Shown here piece by piece: positions 19,255 through 30,840 of a stretch of 64,000 bases of DNA. The notes under the pieces were generated by a model. The model saw nothing but the letters and a program-made list of their open reading frames with translations, had not been told where the DNA came from and searched no databases. Source of the DNA: Palaemon carinicauda (Eukaryota > Arthropoda > Malacostraca > Decapoda > Palaemonidae); NCBI RefSeq assembly GCF_036898095.1, contig NC_090746.1, positions 55,803,869 through 55,867,868 of the forward strand, in the 5' to 3' direction. Numbering within the stretch: position 1 is the stretch's first letter; every line of letters starts with the position of its first letter. Position numbers and translations under genes: made by a program.

Positions 19255-22230
19255 GATGTAGATCTCCATGAAATCTGTTCTTTTTGCAAGGGGTGTCTGT
19301 TCACAGGCATTCCCTTGTGAGGAGTGCAGCTTGTGGCCTCTCATACGGTTTGCGAAGAATAAGGAGAAGTGCTTGCCGCCACTAGGACTAAGAAGTCTCA
19401 TGTTGCTGCGCTTTTCTCTTTTACTGCCCTCACTACAGAGGAGTGATGAGATATGGTGCTCTTTGATGCGTCTCTGCTTGTTTCTGAGGAGATAACTGCT
19501 TCTATGCCTGCTGCAGAGACCAGCAAGCAAGAAATCCTTGACGATGGTGAAGTGACAAGCAGGAAATGAAGTGCTTGTGCTTGCCTTTCCATCACCTTTC
19601 CTGTTCCCGTGCCTTCTTCATCGCCTGCTAATCCTTTGGATGTGACGACTGGCACCCTGAAGAAGATTGAGAGGTCGATACCCCTGCATGATTTTGTGCG
19701 AGTACCGCTGTACCAAATCCTAACCTTCCTGGGAATAGCTTACGGTTCGAGGTACAAGGCTCATGTCATACAGTATTACCTGCGCTCGGTGCAATGTGAG
19801 ACCAACTACTAGTGTTAGTGGTCAGGACCTCTATGTCTGCCCCTTTCCTACTCCGACTTCAGGGCACTTCCAAATCACTTTGTTAATGCCACCTCGATCA
19901 TTGAAAGAAGAAAAGAAATCTGCAAAAGCTGGTAAGGAAACCTCTGATCGCTCTTCTTTCAGCGGAGTGACAAGAACCTTTAGGCAGAAGCGGGGGGAAG
20001 GCAGATCAGGATTCTCCTAGTAGCCCATCTTCTCTATAAGCACAATCACTTCACGCACAAGCACCATGCGCCCCAGCTCCATGCTCACAATCACTACTCA
20101 TACGATCAGCAGACAGCAGGTCTCCCTACACAAAGAACTCTTGCGCTCAGTCTCCATGCTCCAGGTCTAGAGGCTCTCGGTCTCCTGGCACTAGGATTCC
20201 ATTTTTCCAGTCTGCACACACCCAGTCCCCATACGGTATGTTATGGAGTGATCATACACGATCATCCAGTGCTTGCTATGATAGGACACCTTATGTCAGG
20301 TTTCCTGCCCGAGAGAACCCACTTTTGGACACCTAGTGAGAGGACATCTTGTGCTTCTACATCCCCAATCTTGGTTTCGAGTTTTAGAAAGTATTCTGTT
20401 CACTCTTGTCACCGACATAAGGTCACATTGCCTTTCTTCACACCATGATTTGTCAAAAAAAAAAAAAAGAAATGAGATCACCACGATCAGTTCAAATTGC
20501 AAGAATTCTCCTTGGGGTGAGACCAGTCACTCTAGTAGACCCTCCTGCCCATGGGGATCATTTTTCCTGACAAGATCTTCCTACATGCAAATGTGACAAG
20601 AACCAGGAACAGGTAACACCAAGGCTCCAATCTATGATTATCAGAGCACAGAGAGGCTTCAAATATAAATAGGCACTCAGTGAACATGTCCTATGGCTGT
20701 TTTGTGTGTTCGCCCTCCTACTCTCAGACTCTAAGGCACCTAGTGTCTCCTCATTCTCTGTGAAGAGGAGATCCAAGGACAGCTCGCCATTGTAATGAAG
20801 ACAATAATTTTCGGTTTCTTCGTCTGCTGTGGAGTACCGTCACTGGACTGTGCCCGGGAGTGTGTGTGAGTACTCTACTTGGAAGTACGGAGAGTAGTCA
20901 GAGTCGAGGCACCCCCTCATGAAGGCAGAGCAGTCTCAAGAAGTTGCTGACCCCTCTACAACCGAGATCCGGTGCCAGCGGAAACAAAATCTAGCATCAT
21001 CAGGAAGCTCGGTGATATTGGAGAGGTTTCCACAGAGCCCATCAGGGGTAAAATGAAGGCCTTTGATCACTGTTTTGGTGCCCCTCAAGGTAGCTTCCCT
21101 TCTTTGGACTACTGTGTTTTATTCTTGCTCAAGGTGCATCGTATAGAGTGGTTTCTCTGATCGCTGGTCCAAAGAACTCCCTCCGATCCAACTATTTGAA
21201 CCAGATTTTTCCGCCCGCACTCTCAACAGTGTAGGTTCTACATTCTGGAGGAAGTAGCACCATCGCATTTTCCGATATATCCAGCAGTTTGTAGCGATGA
21301 CAACAGTGGCCAATGGAGAGAAACCGGGTTACGAGGGAATCTCGTTATTGGGCTCTGAGTCTTCTTTCATGGTAAGCCTGCAAGCGATATCATGAATAGA
21401 CCATTCGTCTGGTGTAGCTGCATATTTCCCTGTCTTAGGATTTGCCTAATCTCAAGAAAAAGAATAAATACAGTACATTGATCTCATCCTCTCTGGTGTA
21501 AAGGTATTGGCTTTCCTAGTTGATCAGTTGGCAAACCAGTGAGGTAACCGAGTCCTCAAGAGAAGGGATGTAGTAACCTCCTGTTTCACCTGCCAGGTGG
21601 GACAAGGTGCAGCACTCTTAAGAATGCACCGGTACTGGAGTCAATGGGGATCTTTTTGCAAAAGAATGACAAGAAGGCTGTTAGGAAGTGGAGGATGAAG
21701 AAACATGACTTTCTGGGGCCCAGGTCCTTCGAAGTTAACCACTCAGGCCTTCCTCAAGTTAACTAGCTAAGATAGCAATGAGGAAGCTGACAGGGACTCC
21801 CAGATCAAGATACACTGCACCATTTCCTTTTAGGGTTGTGGTGGCCAATGTGGTAACGTCCTTGACTGGTGATCCCGCTCAAACTCGTTAGTTCCTTTCG
21901 TCTCTGCAACCTCACAATTGTTGTGAGCTAAGGATGGGGGATTTGGGGGAGCCTATATGTCTATCTGCTGAGTCATCAGCAGCCATTGCCTGGCCCTCCT
22001 TGGTCATCCTTGGTCCTAGCTAGGGTGGAGAGGGGGCTTGGGCACTGATCGTATGTATAGATGGTCAGTCTCTACGGCATTGTCCTGCTTGCTAGGGCAA
22101 TGTCACTGTCCCTTGCCTCTGCCATTCATGAGCGGCCTTTAAAGCCTTTGAATCTAGAAAGGAGGAGGGGATGATAGTCTCCCACTTTTATTCCCAACCT
22201 GGCCATGCTAGGAGGAAAATAGGAGGAGAA
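19255..22230 (+). pseudogene. Gag-like protein of B1, degenerate
   Basis: The N-terminal signature DLHEICSFCKG is read from 19261 and, after a one-base shift, VCSQAFPCEECSLWPLIRF. This is the same spaced Cys/His pattern as in A3 and A4. A long serine, histidine and proline rich linker spans about 19950-20600. Near 21500 FLVDQLANQ and VLKRRDVVTS match the C-terminal block of B6 Gag (FLAHQVSSLWAN, LKRRDAMG). Stops and shifts are frequent between these landmarks. Confidence 0.65.
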
Positions 22231-22379
22231 AGGGGATGTTGAAGTCTGTGATCCCCCCCCCTCTCTAGGTGCTGCAAGCGGGGGATGCCTGTCAGGCCAT
22301 TGGGCAACATTGCAGCAACATGAAGCAGAAAGTTAGGTGGTAGAAGTTCTCCAGGATGGACGCTACCATCCTTTCACCA

Positions 22380-23450
22380 GCTCTCAATGACATTCAGGGT
22401 CTATTGTTCTTTGTGGACAAGTCGACCGGGGAATGGAGGCCAGTTTCACCGCTCTTCTCTGAACATGTATGTTCTACAAATTCTGTTTAGGATGGAAACA
22501 GCGAGTACTATTCATGGAGCCGTAGTAAGGAAGACAGGAAGACTTCATACTTTTTGTGAACCTGAAGGAAGTACATTTTCAAATATCAATCCATGGATCC
22601 AACAGGAAGTACTGTACCTCCCTTTCTTCCTTTAGGGATTTGTGTACCAGTTCAAGGCCTTTTACTTTGGATGTTTTACACTCCCCAGGTGTTCATTTGA
22701 ATGTTCATTGTTGTCTCGACTTGGACCCACTAAAACGTTATTCGTCATTTGAGGTATTTCGACCATTTGCTGATCTTGTCGTCCTTGAGGAGGCAGTTGC
22801 TCCAGGATCCAGAAAAAAATCTTTCCGTTTGCTATACTTTGGGGATTGTAATCAATCAATTTGGTGTGCTCTGGGGATCGTAATCAATCCATTTGCTATG
22901 CTCTGTGGATCGTAATAAATCCATTTGCTATGCTCTAAGGATCATAATCTATCTAGCAGTGTAGAGTAGTACTCTCAAAAGATGGATGCTTATCTAGGAA
23001 TGTTTATTGATACAGCAGTGGTGAGAGCTTTTCCATTAGACAATTTCATTAACAGTCTCGGGGAGGTAACGTAACTGTTTCTGACTGATCAACTACTGGG
23101 TCTTCAGTGCAGCCTCTTCTAGGACATATTTCATTATGTGAGATGCCCATGCCCCACTGGCACCTCCACCAGAGATTGCTACGTTTGTGTTTGAAATTTT
23201 ACTGGCCAGCAGCCAGTGACACTCCCCACTTGTTGGTTCTGGTGGAACCAGAGGTGAGGGACAATCTGGAGTGGTGGCTGAACAACAAAAGCCTCGCCAG
23301 GAGAATTCTGCTCGACTACTTGCCTCTGGAGATGTTGCTGTTTACAGACATATCCAATGATGGGTGTGACGCACATCTGTGGGACCATACGGCTTTGGGA
23401 TTGTGGTTCAAAGAACATAATGCACTTCAAGCCGCTATTCACCCGATTGC
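22380..23450 (+). pseudogene. Reverse transcriptase and RNase H of B1, degenerate
   Basis: The frame VDKSTGEWRPVSPL followed by RMETA-like sequence marks the RT N-terminal part. HLRYFDHLLILSS stands where YLDDWLI is expected, so the catalytic box has become YFDH. A short tandem repeat interrupts the next part. At 23110-23440 APLAPPPEIATF, then WWLNNKSLARRILL and FTDISNDGCDAHL correspond to the RT C-terminus and the first RNase H strand (with its catalytic Asp). The rest of RNase H and the methyltransferase-like domain appear deleted. Confidence 0.7.
22826..22945 (+). repeat. Short tandem repeat inside the B1 RT remnant
   Basis: Three to four imperfect units of about 36-37 bp contain GGGGATCGTAATCAATCCAT (with variants) then TTGCTATGCTCT. 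They start near 22830 and end near 22945. The unit derives from sequence coding the LGIVIN motif after the YLDD box, so this is a local amplification of RT coding sequence. Confidence 0.8.
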
Positions 23451-24062
23451 AGAATTTTTGGTGTTCCTAAGGAACAAGAAGGCCCTTTCAGTTACTGCAG
23501 GGAAAGGTTACCATTAGGCTTTGACCTAGGAATTCAAATTGAAAGGGCTTGATCTTTCCACTTCTTGGGAACTCTAAGCTCTGATTAGGAGTTTCGAGCA
23601 GTCTTGCCCTTCTCGAGAACTCAAACTTCCTTTCTGGGACGTGACAATTTCAAGGCCTGCACGAACCCAAGCCTTATACAGAGACCTTAGACCGTCTTCC
23701 TCCATGTCTTAGCTTCAGCCAAGAGAGTACAGTAAGTGAATTGCATGGACTGTCTCATCTTATGTCACATTCTAGAGGGTGGAGAGAACTACCTTTGTAT
23801 TTTGTTTGTAAGCACTGGACACTCAAACAAGAAAGTATCCTCAAGGTAAGCCTCTCCAGTCCCCCCTCTCGAGCACATGATATACGTGGGCTTGCCGCAA
23901 CCCTAGCGTTCTGCAAAAACCACTCTGTAGCACAAGTTCTAAAAGCTGGTGTTTAGAAGAGACAAACTTTTTTTTGTAAACCATTATCTTAAAGATTGTG
24001 CACACAGGTCTTTAGACACCTTTTCTATAGCCCCTATTGTTGCAGCACAACAAATAATCTAA
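23440..24062 (+). pseudogene. Tyrosine recombinase of B1, degenerate
   Basis: The piece begins IAEFLVFLRNKKALSVT at 23446, matching IAEFLVYLREGMLLLVS of B2. VLASAKRVQ retains the first Arg near 23707. A large part of the catalytic domain is missing. HDIRGLAATLAF (His and Arg) then VLKAGV and NHYLKDCAHRSLDTFSIAP follow. Stops occur between blocks and the total is far below the usual 360 residues. Confidence 0.75.
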
Positions 24063-24407
24063 CTATAAGCTCTTATGGGACACGTAACTGCTTTTATCAC
24101 AGGCATTGTATATTCTCTTCACTATAAGATTATGTATTGGGCACTAAGGGGGATGGTGACCTTAATTGGACTGGAAGCCTTCACTTGGAATCCACCATAA
24201 TGCAAGTAAGAATGCCTTGAAGTTGAGTACTTGGTGGTACTGTATATTGAAAATTTGCAACACAATGTTGATACTAAGCAACACTTGATGTTCATATCAC
24301 TTCACCCCTAGAAAAGGATTTTATTCTCTAAAATTCAACGTAAGGCCTTGCTTCTTTACGAGCCAGCTACACCACAAATAATTCACTTTGATCTCTTGCT
24401 ATTATAG
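24063..24407. other. No recognisable content (probable B1 tail)
   Basis: This AT-rich sequence lies between the end of B1 coding sequence and the Tigger terminal repeat. It should contain the B1 3' untranslated region and right end, but no inverted repeat or internal complementary region could be matched. Confidence 0.4.
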
Positions 24408-26770
24408 TAATACCTCTAGATACAATATTAATTCGTTCTGGAGTGTCTTTCGTATTTTTACACTTTTGTATAATAAGGGCAGTTTAAATCCTAAATTTGT
24501 TCCAAGCCCTACAAAAACACCACATTAAATTTTATGATAAAGCTATACTGTATTAACTGCAATGAAATACAACCAAAGACTGTATATTTGAATCATTCAA
24601 TACCTAACCTAATCATTAATACCTGTAAATGAAGTAGTTATTCGAACAATGCAATACGGTAATAAATTGAAAATAATGAATATGTGGAACTTTACCTTTC
24701 GAGTGAGGCAATGTTCGAAAGTGAAAATGGCAGCAGAGGAGGAGGATAAACAGCAGAAAACATTTTACTTTACAAAACTCATTAACTAATGGCATAAAAC
24801 TTCAACACTTAACTTTACAAAAATTTCAAAATAAATTTCTTTTTTCTGTTTTTTGGTTCAATTTGACCTTCTCCTTGGCCTACTAATGGCCTCTTTAAAA
24901 AAGAACGATCCAAGGAAGCTTGTTTCTGCCTGCTTTTTAAAATGTTCTTGAAATGAGTAGGCCAAATGACATTACAGTACACTGAGCAAGAATACAACCA
25001 GTGTAAACCTTTTTGGGGCATTTCTTTTCTATGAACTCTGCCATTTTATGATAATGATATAGCATCCTCTTAATTTCTGCCACTGTCGTAGTTGTAGATG
25101 TGTCCTCCCCCTTGAAGCTAGAGAACTGTTCCTGAACGATGTTCACTTGCATGGTCTCCGTCTCCTTCAGGTCGTCTGTCGTAAGCTCCTCTTGGTGCTC
25201 CTCAAGAAGCTCAATAATGTTGTCCTCATTAATGTCCAGACCCATGGACCTCCTGAGTGCAATGATTTCCTGAACCTAATGATGCGAAACAGGTTCAGGA
25301 CCGTCAGTGGTTCTGGCTTCGGTTTCAGCTAGGCCTACGTCAAATCCCTCGAAGTCTCGTGTGGAGATTTCATCAGGCCATAGCTTCTTCCACGAAGAGT
25401 TTGATGTGCGCCTCGAAACCTCCTGCCAAGCTAGATCGATGAGTCGGAGTTATATCAAAATATCAAAATGCTCCTTCCTTAGTTTGCGTAGGTTGACGTT
25501 TGTGCTATCAGTGATTTCAAAACATCTGAAGAGATTTTTTTTTATAGATGTTCTTGAAGTTCAAAATCAACTACTGATCCATGGGCTAGGGTTGGTGGGT
25601 GGAAGGTAGAGAACCTTGATAAAGGAATCTCCTGAAGGACATCTTCCTCGAGGCCAGAAGGGTGAGTAGGGGCGTCGTCCAACACCAGCAGACACTTTAG
25701 AGGGAGGCACTTCTCTTTCAAATATTGTTTTTACAGTTAGACCAAATCAAAGGTTTACCCCCTCGATGAAGAACAGCCGCATTACCTAGGCTTTCGCATT
25801 AGCCTTCTACATCACCGGAAGCTTCTCTTTGAGCACTTTGTGGGACTTGAAGGATTGAGGAGTCTCTGAATGATACACCAAAGTGGCTTGACATTACAAT
25901 CCCCACTGGCAATTGCACAGACTTCAAGGGAAAGGCTGTCCTTCATAGGCTTATGCCCAGGCAGCAGCTTCTTTTCTGCCTTGATGTAGGTCTGGCTAGG
26001 CATTTTTTTTCCCAAAAAAGCCCAGTTACGTCACAGTTGAAGACGCAGCGGACTGTAGCCTTCCTGAAGAATCAACTCGTCAAATGTCTTAACAAAGGCT
26101 TCGGCCACTTTTATGTCCGAGCTGGCAGCCTCCCCATGCCACACCACCAAATCAATGCCAGACTGTCTCTTGAAGTTTTTAAACCACCCACATGAAGCCT
26201 TGAACTCCTGGGAGTGCCTGCGTCTATGTCCCTTCTGCGACGTTTTTGGTCTGAGCACGCACGAGATCACCGAAAATGGCGCTGGCTTGTGGCAGATTAT
26301 CGTCTCGGTGATTGTGTCTCCAACAATTTCTTTGTCCTCAATCCAGAGGAGAAGCACTCACTCCATTTCTTTATAGATGTGGCTCCTGCTACTAGAAAAG
26401 ACAATCACGTCCTTGAAAAGTGTTGCTGCTTTAATGGCTTCCTTCTTCCTAAGGATGGTGCCTATCGTCGACGGATTTTGGTCATATTCCTTAGCGATCA
26501 TACTTAACTGCATGCCAGCCTCATATTTCTTGATTATCACAAGCTTTGTCTTCATAGAAAGCATTCTCTTCTTTCCTTAAACATCAGCAACATTTTGGGA
26601 CCCATGGCTAATACTATACTGTACTGTATGAGTTGAATACTGCAACAGGATAATTATAAATACGAAAGTGAAATCACCAACACGAATTCAATGTGAATGA
26701 TAGTGCTGCCAAAATGATATGGTCGAGGAACGCCGATACCTAGATGCATGATGGGAAAAATACTGACCAA
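24408..26770 (-). mobile_element. Tigger/pogo DNA transposon, near full length, minus strand
   Basis: The minus strand codes, in order, a pipsqueak-type HTH, a CENP-B-type HTH, a DDE domain and a C-terminal tail. The plus-strand left edge (TAGTAATACCTC then ATTAATTCGTTCTGGAGTG) matches the end of the MITE at 54746-55296, which identifies it as the element's 3' terminal repeat. The opposite terminal repeat near 26770 was not recognised with confidence, so that limit is approximate. Confidence 0.8.
24850..26564 (-). pseudogene. Tigger transposase, frameshifted
   Basis: The protein begins at 26564 with MLSMKTKLVIIKKYEAGMQL (HTH; SMIAKEYDQNPSTIGTIL). The CENP-B part MEWVLLLWIEDKEIVGDTIT and then GWFKNFKRQSGI follow (26031-26357). 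The DDE domain starts with KKMPSQTYIKAEKKLLPGHK and SGDCNVKPLW (25812-26015), degrades through the middle, and has a QPMDQ-like box near 25580. The tail has MGLDINEDNIIELLEEHQEE and ends HFKNILKSRQKQASLDRSFL. At least four frame changes are needed to join these parts, so it is inactive. Confidence 0.85.
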
Positions 26771-26833
26771 TAGGAGAGCAAGACAATCCTGGTAAGTTAA
26801 CAGTTTTGCAGCTCGCGAGTTTCAAAATTATTT

Positions 26834-27429
26834 TTGGCGGCCGGGCAAATCTCGTTTCGTATCATGGCCACCTCCGTATGTGTTTCGAAGTACGCCATAC
26901 AGGCTACTTCGTGGCTGGATTTCTGGTTAGGATCCTTAGGACAACTGATGCGGTCTAAAGACCTGTCTCGGGAGTCCTCCAGGAAGTCTTTGGAGACTTT
27001 CCTATTATCTGGCACTCGGGCCATCGAGTTTCTCTCCCATCAGGTTGTGAACCTTTGGGCCAACACTATACAGTACTGAAGAGGAGAGATGCCGTCATAG
27101 GCAAGTTCCATAGACATCTCCCTCAGGCCGAAGTAGCGAGACAGAGAAATGCTCCTTTTGAGGGCAATTCTTTGTTCCATCCCGAGGATGTCGAGCGGGT
27201 GGCAGAGAGGTGGAGGAAGTTCAGTCAGGACTCCCTCATCCAAAAGGTCTCAACAGCTAGACCTTACCCCTCTCAGCCACAGCGGAAAGCACAGCAAAAC
27301 CTGCATTCGGAAAGGACTAGAGACCCAAAACAGCAGGGTAAAAAGGGTGTGAAGCAAGCCTTTCACAGCAAAAAATCCTTTTGTGGAGAAAAGGGTAAGA
27401 AGAGATCCAGTCGAGGCCGGTCCCAATAA
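26834..27429 (+). pseudogene. Gag-like protein of B2, C-terminal part
   Basis: The frame reads YAIQATSWLDFWLGSLGQ, DLSRESSRKSLETFLLSGTR and FLSHQVVNLWANTI, matching B6 Gag almost residue for residue. After a one-base shift at about 27078, FHPEDVERVAERWRKFSQDS leads to a lysine and arginine rich end (KGKKRSSRGRSQ). The basic tail probably contacts RNA. One frameshift breaks it, and the N-terminal part is absent. Confidence 0.8.
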
Positions 27430-27556
27430 GACAGGCAATCCTCCCATTTGCCCACCTGTGGGGGGATGCCTGCAAAGCCGCTGGCAGAGGTGGTTTCACC
27501 ATGGGGTCGAACCCTGGACGGTTGAGGCGATTCGTTCAGGGTATCGTATCCCGTTC

Positions 27557-27581
27557 ACGCTCTCTCTCTCTCTCTCTCTCC
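27557..27581 (+). repeat. CT microsatellite
   Basis: A run of about twelve CT units lies between the Gag and RT parts of B2, just after the GYRIPFTL-coding sequence that normally opens the RT domain. It interrupts the polymerase leader. Confidence 0.9.
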
Positions 27582-27591
27582 ACTGACTTGA

Positions 27592-28390
27592 GTGCCGATT
27601 CCATCGAACTCCTGTGCGAAGGGATCCGCACAGGAGTTTGACCTCAGGGTGGAAGTCCAGTTCATGTTGGAAAAGGACGTTCTCCAGGAGGTCCTCGACG
27701 GGTCCCCAGGCTTCTACAATCGACTCTTTCTTGTGAAAAAGGCGTCTGGAGACTGGAGACCAGTCATCGACCTCTCGGCCCTGGACAGGTTTGTCAAACA
27801 GACACTTTTCAGGATGGAGACGGCCGACACAGTCAGACAAGCGATAAGACACCAGGACTTCATGTGCACTCTAGACCTAAAGGACGCATACTTCCAGATC
27901 CCAATTCACCCGTCTTCCAGGAAGTATCTGAGATTCATGTTCAATCGGAAGCATTACCAGTTCAGGGTACTGTGTTTCCTTCTTTCCACAGCACCACAGG
28001 TATTCACGAGAGTATTCGCCCTAGTATCATCTTGGGCTCACAGAGTCGGCATCCGTCTCCTAAGATACTTGGACTACTGGCTGATTCTGCCAGACTCAGA
28101 CGTGGCCCTTCTCCGCCACCGAGGATCTGGGGATAGTGGTAAACCTCGAGTGGTCTCAACTGCTCCCCTCTCAAGAACTGATATACCTAAGCATGCGTTT
28201 AGACACCCTAAGGCACAAAGCGTTTCCATCAGACGAAACGATCCAGAGACAGAGGGAGATAGCACAGGTCTTCCTCAGTCGGGAAGAACTCCCGGCGCAG
28301 TATTGGCTTCTCCTTCTCGGTCACCTCTCTTCCCTGACCCGACTGGTCCCCAAAAGTCACCTCAGGATGAGATCCCTCCAGTGGTGACTA
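27592..28390 (+). pseudogene. Reverse transcriptase of B2 with YLDY in place of YLDD
   Basis: From 27592 the frame reads GSPGFYNRLFLVKKASGDWR, TLDLKDAYFQIPIHP (motif A Asp at residue 95 of this frame) and RVLCFLLSTAPQVFT. The catalytic box reads YLDY (residues 159-162) instead of YLDD, so the second Asp is Tyr. The frame then shifts near 28130 and the thumb-like part (FLSREELPAQYWLLLLGHLS) is in another frame, with a stop at about 28387. The lost Asp and the frameshift both argue that it is inactive. Confidence 0.88.
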
Positions 28391-29299
28391 AAATTTTAGT
28401 TGAACCAACACTCCGATTCCCGGGATCACCTAGTCCGCATAGGGCTAGAGGAACAGTCGGACCTCAGGTGATGGCTGGCGGAGCCGAACCTCTGCAGAGG
28501 GGTCGATCTTCTCGTCTCTCCCCTGGAATTGATGCTTTTTTTCGGATGCATCAAAAGAAGGGTGGGGGGCTCACGTGCTGCACCATTACATCTCCGGCCA
28601 ATGGTCCAAATCAGAAAGGTACCAGCACATAAATCTCTTGTAGATGAGGGCAGCCTTTCTGGCCCTCAAAAAGTCCACCAGGTCCTGGCGGGGCACTCCA
28701 TGGTGTTGATGAGCAACAACACCACGGTATTAGCTTGGTAGCTTGTCTAAGCAAACAGGGCGGTACCTTTACGCAGCAGCTGTGCTATCTTGCGGTAGAG
28801 ATACTCAGATGGGCACAGGACAACTCGGTGACTATTAGCTCGCTTCATTCCGGGCAAGCGGAATGGGCTAGCAGACAAGCTGAGCAGAGCGACTCGCATA
28901 GTTGGCACCGAGTGGTCTTTGAATCTTCTGATAGCCAACAAAGTCCTGACTTTGTGGGGTTCCCTGACTGTGGATCTGTTCGCAGCGGCCCTAGATTTCA
29001 GGCTCCCGTTGTACTGCTCTCCAGTCCCGAATCCCCAAGCTCTTTGGCAAGATGCTTTCCAACAACGGTGGATAAACCTGGACGCTTACGCATTTCCCCC
29101 ATTCTGTTTGATGAGAAAAGTCCTCAACCAGGTACGAGCAAGCAACAACTTGCAAATGACCCTCATAGCTCCGCTATGGCATCGCGCAGAGTGGTTCCTG
29201 GACCTTCTGCGTCTCAGCACGGAGATCCCGAGGGAGCTCCCTCCACAGCACGACCTCCTCAAACAACCACATGCGCCAACATCTTCCACAAAGCCGTAG
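28391..29299 (+). pseudogene. RNase H and methyltransferase-like domain of B2
   Basis: RNase H pieces include MSNNTTVLAW (SDNTT in other copies, so the catalytic Asp is Asn) and SKQGGTFTQQL, in changing frames up to about 28880. The methyltransferase-like domain is then open from 28919: LTVDLFAAALDFRLPLYCSP, VPNPQALWQDAF, LDAYAFPPFCLMRKVLNQVR and LIAPLWHRAEWFLDLL, ending at 29299. It overlaps the recombinase start by 29 bases. Confidence 0.82.
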
Positions 29300-30365
29300 C
29301 TTCGCTTCGACTTTACGCCTTGAGACTATCCAGCACCTCCTCACACAGAGAGGCTTTTCGCAACCGGTTGTGAAAAGAATGGCTGGACACCTCAGGAGAT
29401 CTACAGAGGCAGTCTACCAGGCCAAGTGGTCAGTTTTCTGTGGTTGGTGTCGTGGAAGGGGCATCTCTCCCCTCGATGCCTCTGTTCCAACTATAGCGGA
29501 GTTTCTTGTATACCTTCGGGAAGGAATGCTTCTCTTGGTCTCGGCAGTCAAAGGCTACCGCTCAGCCTTGAGTCTCGCCTTTAGACTGAAAGGAGTCGAT
29601 ATTTCCTCCTCGTTGGAACTTTCTTTGCTCATTCGTAGTTACGAGCTTACTTGTCTCCAGGCAGAGCTAAGACCTCCCCCTTGGAATGTGGTTCGGGTCC
29701 TCAGGTCTCTGAAGGGATTCCCCTATGAACCACTACGCCAGGCCTCCGATCGCCACCTCACGTGGAAGACGGTGTTCCTGCTCGCTCTGGCTTCGCCCAA
29801 GAGAGTCAGCGAACTTCATGGTCTATCTGCTGATGTCTCCCACTCTAGGAGATTGGGGGAAGTAATCCTCAACTATGTCCCTGAGTTTGTAGCTAAGACT
29901 CAAAATGGGAGTGTGCTGGACTCCAGGTTCGCCCCATTTTGGAGAGAGAGTCTTTGTTCTGTAACCGAAGATCCAGACCAACTGTTACTATGTTCAGTAA
30001 GGAGTCTAAGGTGTTACTTAAGAAGAACAGCAAAAGCTCTCCCCCATGTACGAGCACACTTTGTCAGTACAGGGAAGGTCAAGAGGAGGGTCACGAGGAA
30101 TACTATTTCCTCCTGGATAAGGAAAGTAATCGAATACGCTCTATATCCAGATCCTCTTCAGTCCAACCGACCCAGAGCTCATGACGTCAGAGGCATTGCA
30201 ACGTCTCTGGCGTTCAAGAAGAATTTTTCCCTGGCACAGGTATTGCAAGCGGGCGTGTGGAAGTGTCAGATGACCTTCACAGCCCACTACCTGAAAGACG
30301 TAACCCACAGGAGCATGGAAACCTTCTCCATTGGTCCTGTGGTGGCCGCACAACAAGTGATCTAA
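29271..30365 (+). CDS. Tyrosine recombinase of B2, intact frame
   Basis: The frame is uninterrupted for 364 residues, close to the size expected of a DIRS recombinase. The N-terminal core-binding part includes LLTQRGFSQPVVKRM, AVYQAKWSVFCGWC and KGYRSALSLAF. The catalytic part has KRVSELHGL with Arg178, HDVRGIATSLAF with His304 and Arg307, and TAHYLKDV with the nucleophile Tyr340. It ends SIGPVVAAQQVI. The exact start is uncertain: the frame opens with GTG-preceded sequence inside the methyltransferase-like end, and translation in DIRS elements may begin by internal initiation or frameshifting. It is the only recombinase in family B here without a visible lesion, although the rest of B2 is dead. 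Confidence 0.85.
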   Translation: MRQHLPQSRSFASTLRLETIQHLLTQRGFSQPVVKRMAGHLRRSTEAVYQAKWSVFCGWCRGRGISPLDASVPTIAEFLVYLREGMLLLVSAVKGYRSALSLAFRLKGVDISSSLELSLLIRSYELTCLQAELRPPPWNVVRVLRSLKGFPYEPLRQASDRHLTWKTVFLLALASPKRVSELHGLSADVSHSRRLGEVILNYVPEFVAKTQNGSVLDSRFAPFWRESLCSVTEDPDQLLLCSVRSLRCYLRRTAKALPHVRAHFVSTGKVKRRVTRNTISSWIRKVIEYALYPDPLQSNRPRAHDVRGIATSLAFKKNFSLAQVLQAGVWKCQMTFTAHYLKDVTHRSMETFSIGPVVAAQQVI

Positions 30366-30840
30366 TGCCTAAGGCTTCTTGATGGACAAGTAGCAGAGGG
30401 TTGAGGTTACCCGGGTTAGTCTGGGGTGAATGAAAAGAATCTCTGGCTCCCATCTTTCTTTCTCCTTCTCCCCCCCCCCCCCCCCCCGGGGAAACAGCTC
30501 CGCAAGACCGAAGCATAGTTGACCTCACCCCTCTGCAGGTAAGATTCATTTCCCTTGCTCATCCTGATTATGAATAAATACTTTGTTACGTCACCAATAC
30601 CTCGTGAGGGAGGGTATTGGATATGTCTTGGAACTCATGCTTATCCTTGAGTTCCTACGTAAAGACAAGCCACAAGTCCCTCTCACACAAGCTTCTGCAG
30701 GCCGCTATCATTGAGTTACTTTGATTTTAGTGAGGGTAGGGTTCCTACTAATTAGATCAAAGATCAATTAGAGGGAACCATGGGTCATGACCAAGGCCAG
30801 TTGGTAGAACTTCCTCCCTCCTAAGAGTAAGTCACCCTAT
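30366..30840 (+). other. 3' untranslated region of B2 with a C tract
   Basis: This non-coding stretch holds a run of about 16 C residues (30472-30487) and the sequence CACCAATACCTCGTGAGGG, a degenerate inverted repeat. Related text occurs in B3 (44300-44760: TTACCCGG, CACTGCAGGTAA, ACTTG) and in B6 (59700-60160). No gene is supported. Confidence 0.6.

Larger units (their letters stand above)
19255..24062 (+). mobile_element. DIRS-like retrotransposon, copy B1 (very degenerate)
   Basis: Gag, reverse transcriptase, RNase H and recombinase remnants lie in the normal DIRS order over about 4.8 kb. Protein similarity is closest to the family B copies (Gag block near the LANQ-VLKRRD motif; recombinase end DTFSIAPIVAAQQII). 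I found neither terminal inverted repeat, so the limits given are the first and last recognisable coding positions. The many stops make this one of the oldest copies in the window. Confidence 0.75.

Noticed and set aside
27503..27520. GGTCGAACCCTGGACGG, which looks like a tRNA T-arm
   Set aside because: There is no acceptor stem, D-arm or anticodon arm around it. It lies in remnant DIRS polymerase leader sequence.
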